Below, piece by piece: positions 43,263 through 52,236 of a stretch of DNA of 64,000 bases. The position numbers and the translations under genes were made by a program. Each line of letters starts with the position of its first letter. Within the stretch, counting starts at the first letter, position 1. This DNA is from Saccharothrix carnea. Lineage in GTDB: Bacteria; Actinomycetota; Actinomycetes; Mycobacteriales; Pseudonocardiaceae. The stretch spans positions 310,001-374,000 of the forward strand of contig NZ_PYAX01000003.1 of assembly GCF_003014735.1 (NCBI RefSeq), given 5' to 3'. The notes under the pieces are model-generated. The model was not told where the DNA came from. It did not search any database and saw only the letters and a list, made by a program, of their open reading frames with translations.

Positions 43263-43982
43263 TCAGCCTTCGTAGGTGTCCTCGGGCGCCGCGATCGGCA
43301 CGACCTGCGACACGGTGAACGTCGGCACGAACGCGCTCTCCTTGGTCGCCGAACCGGGCACCACCCGGCCGGTGGCCTCGACCCACTGGTCGGTCGGCAG
43401 CGCGGCGAAGTCCTGACCCACCATCTTCGCCTTCACCGGCGAGGCGTCCGCGGCGCAGCACGAGATGGTCAGCCGGGCGATGAACACGTCGGCGTCCTTG
43501 CGCACCACGAACCCGGTGAGCTTGACCGTGCGGTCGTCCAGCGAGCCGGAGTCGTCCCACGCCGTGCGGGTGACGAACTCGGTGATGGTGAGCGGCACGA
43601 CGGCGTCGGACGGCAGTGGCGCGAAGCCGCTCGACGCCTTGGCCTCCTGGGCGGCGTTGCGGTCGGACCGGTTGACCGTGTCCGCGCCCAGCGCGGGCGG
43701 GCTGATCAGGAACACCGCGAACACCGGCAGCAGCAGCATCCACGGGCTGCGGGACGTGCCGTGCTCGTGCCCGCCGTGCTCGTGCGCGTCGGGCTGCTCC
43801 TTGCCGCCGCGGATGTCACGCACGATCGACACCAGCGCCAGCACCACCATGACGCCACCGGTCGCCACCAGCCACGGCTGCAGCGACTCCTTGACGTACC
43901 GCAGGTAGGTGCCGGTCAGCGCGAGCTTCAGCAGCGCACCGCCGAGCAGGACGAGCAGGATGTTCTGGGTTTCACGCCTCAT
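43263..43982 (-). CDS. TIGR03943-family membrane protein
   Basis: The 239-residue protein has two or three membrane segments at 7-27, 35-53 and 82-98, joined by a His-rich loop (DAHEHGGHEHGTS near 65-77) that may bind a metal, and an external C-terminal domain with ISCCAAD near 171 and TGFVVRKDADVF. TIGR03943 proteins almost always pair with the DUF318-type permease; here it follows the permease by six bases. A role in metal/metalloid transport is inferred from pairing and from the adjacent zinc regulators. Confidence 0.88.
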   Translation of the reverse strand: MRRETQNILLVLLGGALLKLALTGTYLRYVKESLQPWLVATGGVMVVLALVSIVRDIRGGKEQPDAHEHGGHEHGTSRSPWMLLLPVFAVFLISPPALGADTVNRSDRNAAQEAKASSGFAPLPSDAVVPLTITEFVTRTAWDDSGSLDDRTVKLTGFVVRKDADVFIARLTISCCAADASPVKAKMVGQDFAALPTDQWVEATGRVVPGSATKESAFVPTFTVSQVVPIAAPEDTYEG

Positions 43983-43988
43983 GGGTCG

Positions 43989-45014
43989 TCACACCTCGTG
44001 GTCGATGTCGAACACCGCTCCGGCCACCAGGGCCGACGCGATCGCCACCACGAACGTGGCCGGCGCGAAGCGCGCCGCGAAGGACTTGCCGAACGCGCCC
44101 GCCTGCAGCGCGATGAGCTTGACGTCGACCGCCGGGCCGACCACCAGGAACACCAGGCGGGGCAGCAGCGGCAGCATCGACATGGACGCCGCGACGAACG
44201 CGTCCGCCTCGCTGCACAGCGCCAGCACCACCGCCAGCAGCGACAGCACCACCACGGCGAGGACGAGCTGGCCGCCCAACGTCTCCAGCCAGGCCTGCGG
44301 CACGAGGACGTTGAACGCCGCCGCGAACACGCCGCCGAGCACCAGGAACCCGCCCGCGTCGACCAGGTCGTGCCGCGCGGTCTCGGCGAACACCGCCCAG
44401 CGGGACGTGCCGTCGTGGTCCGGCAGGCGGCGCAACGCGCGTTCGGCGATCCACTCGGCCTTGCCGAACCGCGTCCACAGCCAGCCCATGACGACGGCGG
44501 TGAGCAGCGCGCCCACGAACCGCGCGGGCACCATCTCCGGCGCTTTCGGGAACGCCACGGCCGTCGACACCAGCACGATCGGGTTCACCGCGGGCGCCGC
44601 GAGCAGGAACGTCAGCGCCACGGCCGGTGCCACGCCCTGCTGCATCAGGCGGCGGGAGACGGGCACGGACGCGCACTCGCAGCCGGGCAGGGCCACGCCC
44701 GCGACACCGGCGACGGGCACGGCCAGCGCGGTCTTCTTCGGCAACGCCCGGCGCAGCACGGTGGCCGGGATGAACGCGGCGATCGCACCGCTGATCAGGA
44801 CACCGAGCACGAGGAACGGCAGCGCTTGCACGCACACCGCGACGAACACCGTGGACGCCGTGCGCAGCACCGGTACGTCGAGCACGCCGACCAGCCAGTC
44901 CTGCAGCACCAGCGCCAGCACGAGCAGCGCGCAGAGCACTTCCAGCGAAGTGATCTTCCAGCGCGGCGGCGGGCGACGCGGGCGCGATCCGCGGATCTCG
45001 CCAGTGATTGTCAC
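43989..45014 (-). CDS. DUF318-type permease
   Basis: The 341-residue protein has about eight to nine membrane segments and the characteristic PGCECASVPVSRRLMQQG motif near residues 108-125, plus LLAAPAVNPIVL near 139. The DUF318/YraQ permease family is linked to metal or thiosulfate-related transport; the substrate is not proved. It precedes TIGR03943 in an operon. With SmtB and Zur next door, a zinc function is possible, but I found no Zur-like box upstream of 45014. Confidence 0.88.
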   Translation of the reverse strand: MTITGEIRGSRPRRPPPRWKITSLEVLCALLVLALVLQDWLVGVLDVPVLRTASTVFVAVCVQALPFLVLGVLISGAIAAFIPATVLRRALPKKTALAVPVAGVAGVALPGCECASVPVSRRLMQQGVAPAVALTFLLAAPAVNPIVLVSTAVAFPKAPEMVPARFVGALLTAVVMGWLWTRFGKAEWIAERALRRLPDHDGTSRWAVFAETARHDLVDAGGFLVLGGVFAAAFNVLVPQAWLETLGGQLVLAVVVLSLLAVVLALCSEADAFVAASMSMLPLLPRLVFLVVGPAVDVKLIALQAGAFGKSFAARFAPATFVVAIASALVAGAVFDIDHEV

Positions 45015-45112
45015 TTCCGAGATGATGCCAGAACCACCGCCCGCGGATCACCGACCTCCGGCGGGTCTTCAGCGCCCGGTCACGTGATCGTCACCGGCGG
45101 TAGGTTGGTGCC

Positions 45113-45742
45113 GTGGACTGGCACGGGTGGCACGCCGATTACGACCGTCCCGACTCGGTGCTCGCGCTGCGGCTGCGCGCCGTGCGGGCGCGGGTCCGGG
45201 CGGCGGTGGAGGACAGCCCGCCGGGGCCGCTGCGGGTGCTCAGCCTGTGCGCCGGCCAGGGCCGTGACCTGTTGGAAGTGCTCGCCGACCACCCGAGGCG
45301 TCACGACGTCCGAGCGCGCCTGGTGGAGTTGGACCCGCGCAACGCGGCGATCGCCGAGGCGTCGGCACGGGCGGCCGGTCTCGACGGGGTGGAGGTGCTG
45401 ACGGCCGACGCCGCGCTCACCGACCACTACGCGGACCTGGCGCCGGCGGACCTCGTGCTGGTCTGCGGCGTGTTCGGCAACATCACCGACGAGGACATCG
45501 AGCGGACCGTCGACCACTGCGCCGCGTTGTGCCGGACCGGCGGCACCGTGATCTGGACCCGCCACCGCGACGCCCCGGACCTCGTGCCCGCGATCTGCGA
45601 GTGGTTCGAGGAACGCGGCTTCGAGCGCCTGTGGCTGTCGGCCCCGGACGCGGGCTACGGCGTCGGCGCCCACCGCTACCTGGGCCGACCCCGGCCACTG
45701 GCGACGGGCGTACGGCTGTTCACGTTCGTCGGCGAGCCTTAG
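45113..45742 (+). CDS. Class I SAM-dependent methyltransferase
   Basis: The 209-residue protein has SAM motif I LRVLSLCAGQGRDLLEVL near residues 40-57, motif II VRARLVELDPRNAAIAEASA and a post-II DLVLVCGVFGNITDEDIER near 114-132. It starts with GTG at 45113. Similar proteins in actinobacteria are called class I methyltransferase of unknown substrate (possibly a small molecule). The gene is divergent from the permease. Confidence 0.85.
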   Translation: MDWHGWHADYDRPDSVLALRLRAVRARVRAAVEDSPPGPLRVLSLCAGQGRDLLEVLADHPRRHDVRARLVELDPRNAAIAEASARAAGLDGVEVLTADAALTDHYADLAPADLVLVCGVFGNITDEDIERTVDHCAALCRTGGTVIWTRHRDAPDLVPAICEWFEERGFERLWLSAPDAGYGVGAHRYLGRPRPLATGVRLFTFVGEP

Positions 45743-45749
45743 CGGCGGG

Positions 45750-46184
45750 TCAGTCGAGGCAGAACTCGTTGCCCTCGACGTCCTGCATCACGATGATCGA
45801 CTCGTCCTCTTCGTCGGCGAGCAGCACCTGCACCTGCGTCGCGCCGAGCGCGACCAGCCGCTCGCACTCGGCGTGCAGCACGGCCAGCCTCTCGTCACCG
45901 ACGAGCCCGGTCCCGACGCGGACGTCGAGGTGCACCCGGTTCTTGACGACCTTGCCCTCGGGCACGCGCTGGAAGTACAGCCGCGGTCCCACACCGGTCG
46001 GATCGACGCACGCCGCCCACGCCCCCTGCTTCCCCGGCGGCACCGAGCGGTCGTAGTCGTCCCAGGTGGCGAACCCGTCCGGCGGCGGCACCAACGTGTA
46101 GCCGAGCACTTCGCACCAGAACCGGGCGACCCGCCGCGGTTCCGCGCAGTCGAAGGTGACCTGCACCTGCCTGACCGACCCCAT
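45750..46184 (-). CDS. VOC-family (glyoxalase-like) protein
   Basis: The 144-residue protein starts at ATG 46182-46184. It has the VOC pattern: QVTFDCAEPRRVARFWCEVL near 9-28, GPRLYFQRVPEGK near 67-79, HLDVRV near 85 and a terminal QDVEGNEFCLD, typical of the glyoxalase-like domain with one His/Glu metal set. Substrate unknown. It is convergent with the methyltransferase gene (seven-base gap). Confidence 0.85.
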   Translation of the reverse strand: MGSVRQVQVTFDCAEPRRVARFWCEVLGYTLVPPPDGFATWDDYDRSVPPGKQGAWAACVDPTGVGPRLYFQRVPEGKVVKNRVHLDVRVGTGLVGDERLAVLHAECERLVALGATQVQVLLADEEDESIIVMQDVEGNEFCLD

Positions 46185-46283
46185 CGCCCCACCATAGTCG
46201 GCGCTCACCCGACCGGACGGCACGCCCTGGCGCGGGCGGAGGACCGGCACACCTCCGCCCGCCAACGCTCACGCAGGCGTCCT

Positions 46284-46329
46284 CGCCAGGGGGACCCCTG
46301 CTTTTATTCTGCCGGCCGGGTCTGACAAT
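46284..46329. repeat. Dispersed hairpin repeat, copy A
   Basis: This 46-base element begins with a CGCCAGGGGGACCCCTG hairpin followed by T-rich CTTTTATTCT, then GCCGGCCGGGTCTGACAAT. It matches the element at 60007-60053 over its whole length (about 36 of 46 bases), including the ATTCT-CCGGC-GGTC-GACAAT tail. No gene is predicted here; the place is upstream of the VOC gene. Confidence 0.6.
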
Positions 46330-46341
46330 TCCGGGCCGTCG

Positions 46342-46614
46342 CTACTCCGCCGGCTCTTCCTCGTCACGCAGTTCGGCGATCGTCGCCAGCACGTCCGCCG
46401 CCTCCGTCACCGGCAGCAGCGGCTCGACGACGGCGGTCACGCCGCGGCTCGCGGCGAGCACCTCCTCGGCCAGCTTCACCGCGTCGTCACGGTCGTACGG
46501 CCCGCACACGAACGAGGCCCACTCCTCCCCCGCCGACGCCTCGAACGTGACGGCCCACGGCAGGCCCTCGACATCCGTGTCGTCGTCGGGCTCGTACACG
46601 ATCACACCGGCCAT
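46342..46614 (-). CDS. Small acidic hypothetical protein downstream of YbjN-like
   Basis: The 90-residue protein starts at ATG 46612-46614, sharing one base with the previous stop (TGATG). It is acidic: VIVYEPDDDTDVEGLPWAVT, FVCGPYDRDDAVKLAEEV, and a DEEEPAE tail. No known domain is seen; no membrane segment. It is the last gene of the uppS-YbjN-like run, so probably co-transcribed. Confidence 0.7.
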   Translation of the reverse strand: MAGVIVYEPDDDTDVEGLPWAVTFEASAGEEWASFVCGPYDRDDAVKLAEEVLAASRGVTAVVEPLLPVTEAADVLATIAELRDEEEPAE

Positions 46615-47039
46615 CAGGCACTCCCGGTTCCGGCCAGCAGCTCGTTGCGCAGCTGCGAGGCAGTGGACACGACCAACATCAGCAGCGTGCTCAACGGCTC
46701 CGGCTTCAGCCCTTCGGCCGGGAACGCGTAGCGCAACGTCACGTCCATCCCACGCTCGGTGTGCACCACGCCGAGCGTGCCGAACAGGCCCTGACCGGCG
46801 CGTTCCGCCGCGGACACGGCGAGGTCGCGGTCGTCGGGCAGGTCCCACGCCACCACGCAGGTCAGGCTGAGCACGGTCAGGCCCTCGGCCAGCCGCATCG
46901 CCTGCACCGCGCACGGCACCTCGGCGTGCTGGAAGCTCAGCGCGCCGTCGTCGTCGACGTGGACGTCGTGGAACATCTCCAACGCCTCACGGGCCGCGGT
47001 GAGCAGTTCCGCGGTCACCTTGGCGTCCTGGTCGGTCAC
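46614..47039 (-). CDS. YbjN-like domain protein
   Basis: The 141-residue protein begins with GTG 47037-47039, immediately after the uppS stop (TAAGTG). Its pattern, HVDDDGALSFQHAEVPCAV near 27-45 then VHTERGMDVTLRYAFPAEGL near 92-111, resembles YbjN/T3SS-chaperone-like proteins (about 140 residues, mixed alpha/beta). The biochemical role of actinobacterial members is unknown. Translation is probably coupled to uppS. Confidence 0.72.
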   Translation of the reverse strand: MTDQDAKVTAELLTAAREALEMFHDVHVDDDGALSFQHAEVPCAVQAMRLAEGLTVLSLTCVVAWDLPDDRDLAVSAAERAGQGLFGTLGVVHTERGMDVTLRYAFPAEGLKPEPLSTLLMLVVSTASQLRNELLAGTGSA

Positions 47040-47858
47040 TTAAGAATCCTCCACGTCGGGCTTGTCCACGGCGCCGCCGAAGCGCCGGTCGCGCATGGCG
47101 TACGCCTCGCACGCGCGCCACAGGTCCAGCCGGTCGAAGTCGGGCCACAGGATGTCCTGGAACACCAGCTCCGCGTACGCCGACTGCCAGAGCAGGAAGT
47201 TCGAGGTGCGCTGCTCGCCGGACGGCCGGATGAACAGGTCCACGTCCGGCATCTCGGGCTGGTACAGGTACTTGGCGAGGGTGCGTTCGTCGACCTTGTC
47301 CGGGTTGATCTTGCCGGCGGCGACCAGCCGGGCGACCTCGCGGGCCGCGTCACCGATCTCGGCCCGCCCGCCGTAGTTGATGCACATCGCCAGGTTCAGC
47401 ACGTCGTTGTCCTTCGTGCGCTCCTCGGCGACTTCGAGCTCCTTGATGACGCTGCGCCACAGCCTGGGCCGGCGGCCCGCCCACCGCACCCGCACACCGA
47501 GTTCGTCCAGCTCGTCGGTGCGGTGGTGGATCACGTCACGGCTGAAGCCCATGAGGAACCGGACCTCCTCCGGGCTGCGCCGCCAGTTCTCGGTGGAGAA
47601 CGCGTACAGCGACAGCCACTTCACGCCCATCTCGATGGCGCCCTTGGCCGCCTCGACCACGACGGCCTCGCCGCGCTTGTGCCCCTCGATGCGGGACAGG
47701 CCGCGCTGGTTGGCCCAGCGGCCGTTGCCGTCCATCACGATCGCGATGTGCCTGGGCACGAGGTCGGCGGGCAGCACCGGGGGCGTCGCGCCGGTGGGGT
47801 GCGGTTCCGGGGGTCGGGGAACGCGCTGGACGCGCTCAACCCGCCTTCGGCGGAGCAT
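47040..47858 (-). CDS. uppS: Isoprenyl (undecaprenyl/decaprenyl) diphosphate synthase, cis type
   Basis: The 272-residue cis-prenyltransferase makes polyprenyl diphosphate lipid carrier for cell wall. Signatures: [18 protein letters not shown] near residues 37-54 (catalytic Asp), GHKRGEAVV near 59, [17 protein letters not shown] near 82-98 and the C-terminal [19 protein letters not shown] near 205-223. An N-terminal basic extension is typical of actinobacteria. The position before recO-era order (minus strand) is that of mycobacterial Rv2361c. Confidence 0.96.
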   Translation of the reverse strand: MLRRRRVERVQRVPRPPEPHPTGATPPVLPADLVPRHIAIVMDGNGRWANQRGLSRIEGHKRGEAVVVEAAKGAIEMGVKWLSLYAFSTENWRRSPEEVRFLMGFSRDVIHHRTDELDELGVRVRWAGRRPRLWRSVIKELEVAEERTKDNDVLNLAMCINYGGRAEIGDAAREVARLVAAGKINPDKVDERTLAKYLYQPEMPDVDLFIRPSGEQRTSNFLLWQSAYAELVFQDILWPDFDRLDLWRACEAYAMRDRRFGGAVDKPDVEDS

Positions 47859-47900
47859 GGCTGTCCTCTCCAGGGTGGGGTTCTCGTGCGGCGAGCGACT

Positions 47901-48653
47901 CTAACCGTCGGCCGGTTGCGCCTTGCGCTCGACCAACGGCAGCGACCGCAACTGCCGCTCCAGGTGCCACTGCAGGTGCGCCGCGACCAGGCCGCTCGCG
48001 TCACGGCGCGCACCGGTCGGGATGCCGTCCACCACGTCCCACCGGCCGTGCAGGAGCGCGGCGAGCAGGCGCAACGTGTCCACGGACGGCGTGGCACTGC
48101 CCGGCGGACGGCACCGCGCGCACACCAAGCCGCCCGCGTGCACGTTGAACGCCCTGTGCGGGCCGGGGTCGGCGCAGCGCGCGCACTCGTCGACCGCCGG
48201 CGCCCAGCCCGCGAACGCCATCGCGCGCATCAGGAACGCGTCGAGGATGAGCGAGGCGTCCCGCTCCTTCGCCGCCAGCGCCCGCAACGCGCCCGTGACC
48301 AGCAGGTACAGCCGCAGGACCGGTTCGCCCTCCTCGGAGGTGAGCCGGTCGGCGGTCTCCAGCACCGCGCACCCCGCCGTGTAGCGCTGGTAGTCGTCCA
48401 CCAGCACCACGCCGAACGCGTCCAGCGTCTCCACCTGCGTGATCACGTCCAGCGACCGGCCGGGGTAGAACTGCACGTCGACGTGCCCGAACGGCTCCAG
48501 CCGGGCACCGAACCGGGACGACGTGCGGCGCACGCCCTTGGCCACCGCGCGCACCTTGCCGTGCTTCTGGGTGAGCAGCGTGATGATCCGGTCGGCCTCG
48601 CCGAGCTTCTGCACCCGCAGGACCACGCCCGTGTCCCGGTAGAGGTTCGCCAC
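47901..48653 (-). CDS. recO: DNA repair protein RecO
   Basis: The 250-residue protein starts at GTG 48651-48653, sharing a base with the era stop (TAGTG). RecO mediates RecA loading in the RecFOR pathway. Features: YRDTGVVLRVQKLGEADRII near 5-24 (OB-fold), AVAKGVRRTSSRFGARLEPF near 37-56, and a CARCADPG ... CARC zinc site near 160-185. Length is usual. In the same operon as era upstream and uppS downstream. Confidence 0.95.
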   Translation of the reverse strand: MANLYRDTGVVLRVQKLGEADRIITLLTQKHGKVRAVAKGVRRTSSRFGARLEPFGHVDVQFYPGRSLDVITQVETLDAFGVVLVDDYQRYTAGCAVLETADRLTSEEGEPVLRLYLLVTGALRALAAKERDASLILDAFLMRAMAFAGWAPAVDECARCADPGPHRAFNVHAGGLVCARCRPPGSATPSVDTLRLLAALLHGRWDVVDGIPTGARRDASGLVAAHLQWHLERQLRSLPLVERKAQPADG

Positions 48654-49549
48654 TAGAACCCCAGTCTGCGCAACTGCTTCGGGTCGCGCTGCCAGTCCTT
48701 GGCGATCTTGATGTGCAGGTCGAGGTAGACGCGGGTGCCGAGCAGCTTCTCGATGTGCCTGCGCGAGGTGATGCCGACCTGCTTGAGGCGTTCGCCGCGG
48801 TGGCCCAGGATGATCGCCTTCTGGCTCGGCCGCTCCACGAACACGTTGGCGTGGATGTCCACCAGGTCGTCCCGGCCCTCGCGGGGCAGCATCTCCTCGA
48901 CCACGACGGCGATCGAGTGCGGCAGCTCGTCGCGCACGCCCTCCAGCGCGGCCTCCCGGATCAGCTCGGCGACCAGGGTCAGCTCGGGCTCGTCGGTCAG
49001 CTCGCCGTCCGGGTACAGCGGCGGACCCTCGGGCAGCTTGCCCAGCACCAGGTCGGCGAGGGCGTCGACCTGGTAGCCGTCCACCGCGGACACCGGGATC
49101 AGGTCGGCGAAGTCCATCACCTTCTGCAGGGCCAGCAACTGCTCGGCGACCTGCTGCTGGCCGACCAGGTCGGTCTTGGTGACGATGCCGATGACCGGGG
49201 TGCGCTTGGCGATCTTCTCCAGCTCGGCGGCGATGAACTTGTCGCCGGGGCCGACCTTCTGGTCGGCGGGCACGCAGAACCCGACCACGTCCACCTCGGA
49301 CCACGTCTCGCGCACCAGGTCGTTGAGGCGCTGGCCGAGCAGCGTGCGCGGCCGGTGCAGACCGGGGGTGTCCACGAGGACCAGCTGGCCGTCCTCGCGG
49401 TGCACGATGCCCCGGATCGTGTGCCGGGTGGTCTGCGGCTTGCTCGACGTGATCGCGACCTTGGTCCCGACCAGCGCGTTGGTCAACGTCGACTTGCCTG
49501 CGTTGGGGCGGCCGACGAAGCACGCGAACCCGGAGCGGTAACCATCCAT
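48653..49549 (-). CDS. era: GTPase Era
   Basis: The 298-residue protein has GTPase motifs: G1 GRPNAGKSTLTNAL near 13-26, G3 DTPGLHRPRTL near 60-70, and TKTDLV near 122 as G4 (Thr for the usual Asn), plus the KH domain GHRGERLKQVG near 249-259. Era binds 16S rRNA and is needed for 30S assembly. ATG 49549 chosen; longer upstream frame overlaps the plus-strand protease promoter zone. The TKxD form recurs in actinobacterial Era as far as I know. Confidence 0.95.
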   Translation of the reverse strand: MDGYRSGFACFVGRPNAGKSTLTNALVGTKVAITSSKPQTTRHTIRGIVHREDGQLVLVDTPGLHRPRTLLGQRLNDLVRETWSEVDVVGFCVPADQKVGPGDKFIAAELEKIAKRTPVIGIVTKTDLVGQQQVAEQLLALQKVMDFADLIPVSAVDGYQVDALADLVLGKLPEGPPLYPDGELTDEPELTLVAELIREAALEGVRDELPHSIAVVVEEMLPREGRDDLVDIHANVFVERPSQKAIILGHRGERLKQVGITSRRHIEKLLGTRVYLDLHIKIAKDWQRDPKQLRRLGF

Positions 49550-49741
49550 CCACCCATTGTCCCCGCACCCGCCGGCCGCGCCGCGCCAGCCCTCTTCCGG
49601 CGCTTTCGAGCGTTGGCCGCGTCCCGGTGCCCGCAACCGGCCGTACGCGACCACGAAGTCGGCGTGTCCGGTGCGGAACCTTTGGTGGCACGGGTGGCTC
49701 TCACTGGTCGTGACTGGCCGGTAACCACCTGGAGGCACCCC

Positions 49742-50596
49742 GTGAAACCATTGCTCCGCTCCCTGCTCCTGCCCGTGCTGGTGGCGTCCGCCCTGGTCGG
49801 AGGTGCGGGCGTGGCGTCGGCGGCGACCGCGACGGTCGGCAACACCGATGGCGACGGGCTCAACGTCCGGTCCGCGCCGACCACGGCCAGTTCGTCGCTC
49901 GGGCTGGTGTGGGACGGGCAGCGGGTCGACATCTCGTGCCAGGTGCGCGGCCAGTCGGTGACCAACACGCGGGGGTTCACCAGCGACCTGTGGGACTACG
50001 TGCCCGCGTTGCGCGGCTACCTCGCCGACGCCTACCTGGCCACCGGCTACGACTACCGCATCCCCGGCGTGCCCGACTGCGGCACCTCGACCGGGCGGCT
50101 GGTGCCGGTGTCCCAGTTCCACGGGCAGCCCAACCAGGGCGAGGACTGCGGACCGGCCAGCGTGGTGTCCGCCCTGCTCGCCGCCGGGAAGACGCCGAGG
50201 TCGTGGAACGCGAGCCGCCCGATCGACGCGATCAACCGCGCCCGTGCCGACATGGGCTACGACCCGTCGTGGAACGACCCGAACAAGTTCGGCACGAACG
50301 AGTCCGACGTCAAGCGCGCGCTCGCCGCCAACGGCGTGAACGCGACCGTCGTCTTCAACGACCTGAACCGCGTGCTCACCCACGTCCGCAACGGCCGTCC
50401 GGCGATCATGGCGGGCAACATGGTCAGCCTGCCGTGGTCGGGCCGCAACGTCCCGCACTTCCTCACCGTCGCCGGGTACGACGGTGACTACCTGGTGCTC
50501 GACCCCGCTTCCCAGGCCATCGTCTACCGGGCGTCCGCGTCGACCCTCTCCGCGTACTTCAACCACGACCTCGGCCGCGCGGGCGTGCTGCTCTAG
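49742..50596 (+). CDS. Secreted SH3-like / C39-like cysteine peptidase
   Basis: The 284-residue protein begins at GTG 49742 (TGGAGG ahead). A signal peptide (PLLRSLLLPVLVASALVGGA, cleavage near 28) is followed by a bacterial SH3-like domain (~29-98: GDGLNVRSAPTTASSSLGLV) and a C39-like peptidase domain: GEDCGPASVVSALLAAGK near 133-150 (catalytic Cys), HFLTVAGYDGDYLVLDP near 239-255 (His and Asp). Sec-secreted proteins of this kind are common in actinomycetes and could act on cell wall or peptides. It interrupts the minus-strand era-phoH block. Confidence 0.85.
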   Translation: MKPLLRSLLLPVLVASALVGGAGVASAATATVGNTDGDGLNVRSAPTTASSSLGLVWDGQRVDISCQVRGQSVTNTRGFTSDLWDYVPALRGYLADAYLATGYDYRIPGVPDCGTSTGRLVPVSQFHGQPNQGEDCGPASVVSALLAAGKTPRSWNASRPIDAINRARADMGYDPSWNDPNKFGTNESDVKRALAANGVNATVVFNDLNRVLTHVRNGRPAIMAGNMVSLPWSGRNVPHFLTVAGYDGDYLVLDPASQAIVYRASASTLSAYFNHDLGRAGVLL

Positions 50597-50599
50597 CCC

Positions 50600-50932
50600 T
50601 TACACGGTCTCCTGCACGGCGCCGGACGCGTCGGCGCGCAGCACCGGCGCGCCGGCGGTCAGGTCGCGCACCGCCGCCACCGAGTCGGCGTCCACCTCGG
50701 CCGAGGCGGTGACCACGGCCGCCGCCTCCAAGCCCTCGGCGCCGCTCGACACGGCCGCGGCCACGGCAGCCTGCAGGGCGGTGAGCTTCAGCGACGGCAA
50801 CGCGACCGTCGTCGCCGTGTAGGTCCGGCCATCGGTGTCGCGCACCGCCGCACCCTCCGCCGCACCCGTGCGGGCCCGCGCCGAACGCGCCAGCGTCACG
50901 ATCTTCTGGTCCTCGGGGTCGAGGTCACTCAC
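50600..50932 (-). CDS. Degenerate cytidine deaminase-like protein
   Basis: The 110-residue protein has the position and general pattern of the mycobacterial gene between era and the CBS protein, annotated in many actinobacteria as cytidine deaminase-like. However, no zinc ligands remain: in place of the (H/C)AE motif it has LKLTALQAAVAAAV near 48-61, and there is no PCxxC. So it cannot be an active deaminase of the usual type. Short C-terminal domain after GAPVLRADASG. Its start overlaps the preceding stop by eight bases, so it is co-translated with the CNNM/CBS gene. Confidence 0.72.
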   Translation of the reverse strand: MSDLDPEDQKIVTLARSARARTGAAEGAAVRDTDGRTYTATTVALPSLKLTALQAAVAAAVSSGAEGLEAAAVVTASAEVDADSVAAVRDLTAGAPVLRADASGAVQETV

Positions 50933-52226
50933 CGGTGGTCCCCTCGCTGTCGTCGCCGTTGTTCACCGGGCGCACCAGCACCGTCGTGATGCGCATCCGC
51001 CCGCGTTCGTCCTTGCCGCCCTCGGCCCGCATCCGCAGGCCCGCGATCTCGGCTTCCGTACCCGGCAGCGGCACGCGCCCCAGGCGCTGCGCCAGCAGGC
51101 CGCCGACCGTCTCCACCTCGTGGTCGTCCAGCTCCGTGCCGAACAACGCGTCCAGGTCGTCCACCGGCAACCGCGCGCTGACCCGCACCGAACCGTCGTC
51201 CAGGTGTTCCACCGGCGGCCGGTCGTCGGTGTCGGACTCGTCGGTGATCTCGCCGACGATCTCCTCCAGGATGTCCTCGATCGTCAGCAGGCCCGCCGTG
51301 CCGCCGTACTCGTCCACCACGACCGCCAGGTGGTTGCGCGACAGCTGCATCTCCCGCAGCAGGTCCGCGATCGGCTTCGAGTCCGGGATGAACGACGCCG
51401 GCTTCATCACGTCCGCCACCGACGTGCCGTTCGGCTCCTCGGACAACGTCAGCCGCACCAGGTCCTTGAGGTTCACCACGCCGACGATGTCGTCCACGCT
51501 CTCCCCGATCACCGGCACCCGCGTGTACCCGGTGCGCAGCGACAGGGCCAGCGCCTGCCGGATCGACTTCGTCTGCTCGATCCACACGATCTCGGTGCGC
51601 GGCACCATCACCTCACGCGCGATCGTGTCGCCCAGCTCGAAGACCGAGTGGATCATCTCCCGCTCGCCCTCGTCCACGACGCCGCGTTCCTGCGCCATGT
51701 CCACCAGCTCGCGCAGCTCCACCTCGGACGAGAACGGCCCCTCGCGGAAACCCTTGCCCGGCGTGATCGCGTTGCCGACCAGGATCAGCAGCTTGCTCAA
51801 CGGGCCCAGCACGCGGCCGAGCACCCGGATCGGGCCCGCCGCCAGCAGGCTCACCGCGTACGGGTGCTGCCTGCCGATCGTGCGCGGACCCACGCCGACC
51901 AGCACGTACGACACCACGAGCATGCTCAGCCCGGCGACCAGCATCGCCACCCAATCGGTGGCGATGCGCCCCAGGCACACCACGGTCACCAGCACCGTCG
52001 CCGCCAGCTCGCAGCCCAGGCGCAGCAACAGCAGCAGGTTCACGTGCCGCGGCCGGTCGGCCAGCAGCTGGATCAACTGCCCCGCGCCCGCCCGGCCCTG
52101 CCGCTGCAACGCCTCGACCCGGGCCCGCGACACCGTGCCCAGCGCCGCGTCGACGCCCGCGAACGCGCCGGCCGACAACACCAGCACCACGGCCAACACC
52201 AGCAAGCCGGCGGAACCGCCCATCAC
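50925..52226 (-). CDS. CNNM/CBS-domain membrane protein (HlyC/CorC family)
   Basis: The 433-residue protein has an N-terminal CNNM (DUF21) membrane domain with about four hydrophobic helices (6-25, 60-80, 92-115, 128-155), a linker with ERGVVDEGEREMIHSVFELG near 180-199, two CBS repeats (~210-330: VMVPRTEIVWIEQTK, NHLAVVVDEYGGTAGLLTIE), and the CorC_HlyC domain at the end. This family has members implicated in magnesium/cobalt efflux; substrate unknown here. Start ATG 52226 is ten bases after ybeY. Confidence 0.92.
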   Translation of the reverse strand: MMGGSAGLLVLAVVLVLSAGAFAGVDAALGTVSRARVEALQRQGRAGAGQLIQLLADRPRHVNLLLLLRLGCELAATVLVTVVCLGRIATDWVAMLVAGLSMLVVSYVLVGVGPRTIGRQHPYAVSLLAAGPIRVLGRVLGPLSKLLILVGNAITPGKGFREGPFSSEVELRELVDMAQERGVVDEGEREMIHSVFELGDTIAREVMVPRTEIVWIEQTKSIRQALALSLRTGYTRVPVIGESVDDIVGVVNLKDLVRLTLSEEPNGTSVADVMKPASFIPDSKPIADLLREMQLSRNHLAVVVDEYGGTAGLLTIEDILEEIVGEITDESDTDDRPPVEHLDDGSVRVSARLPVDDLDALFGTELDDHEVETVGGLLAQRLGRVPLPGTEAEIAGLRMRAEGGKDERGRMRITTVLVRPVNNGDDSEGTTGE

Positions 52227-52236
52227 CCCGGCCGCC

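Noticed and set aside
46295-46310. Terminator at 46287-46310 for a plus-strand gene
   Set aside because: The hairpin and T-run lie on the plus strand but no plus-strand gene ends nearby; it is better explained as part of the dispersed repeat.
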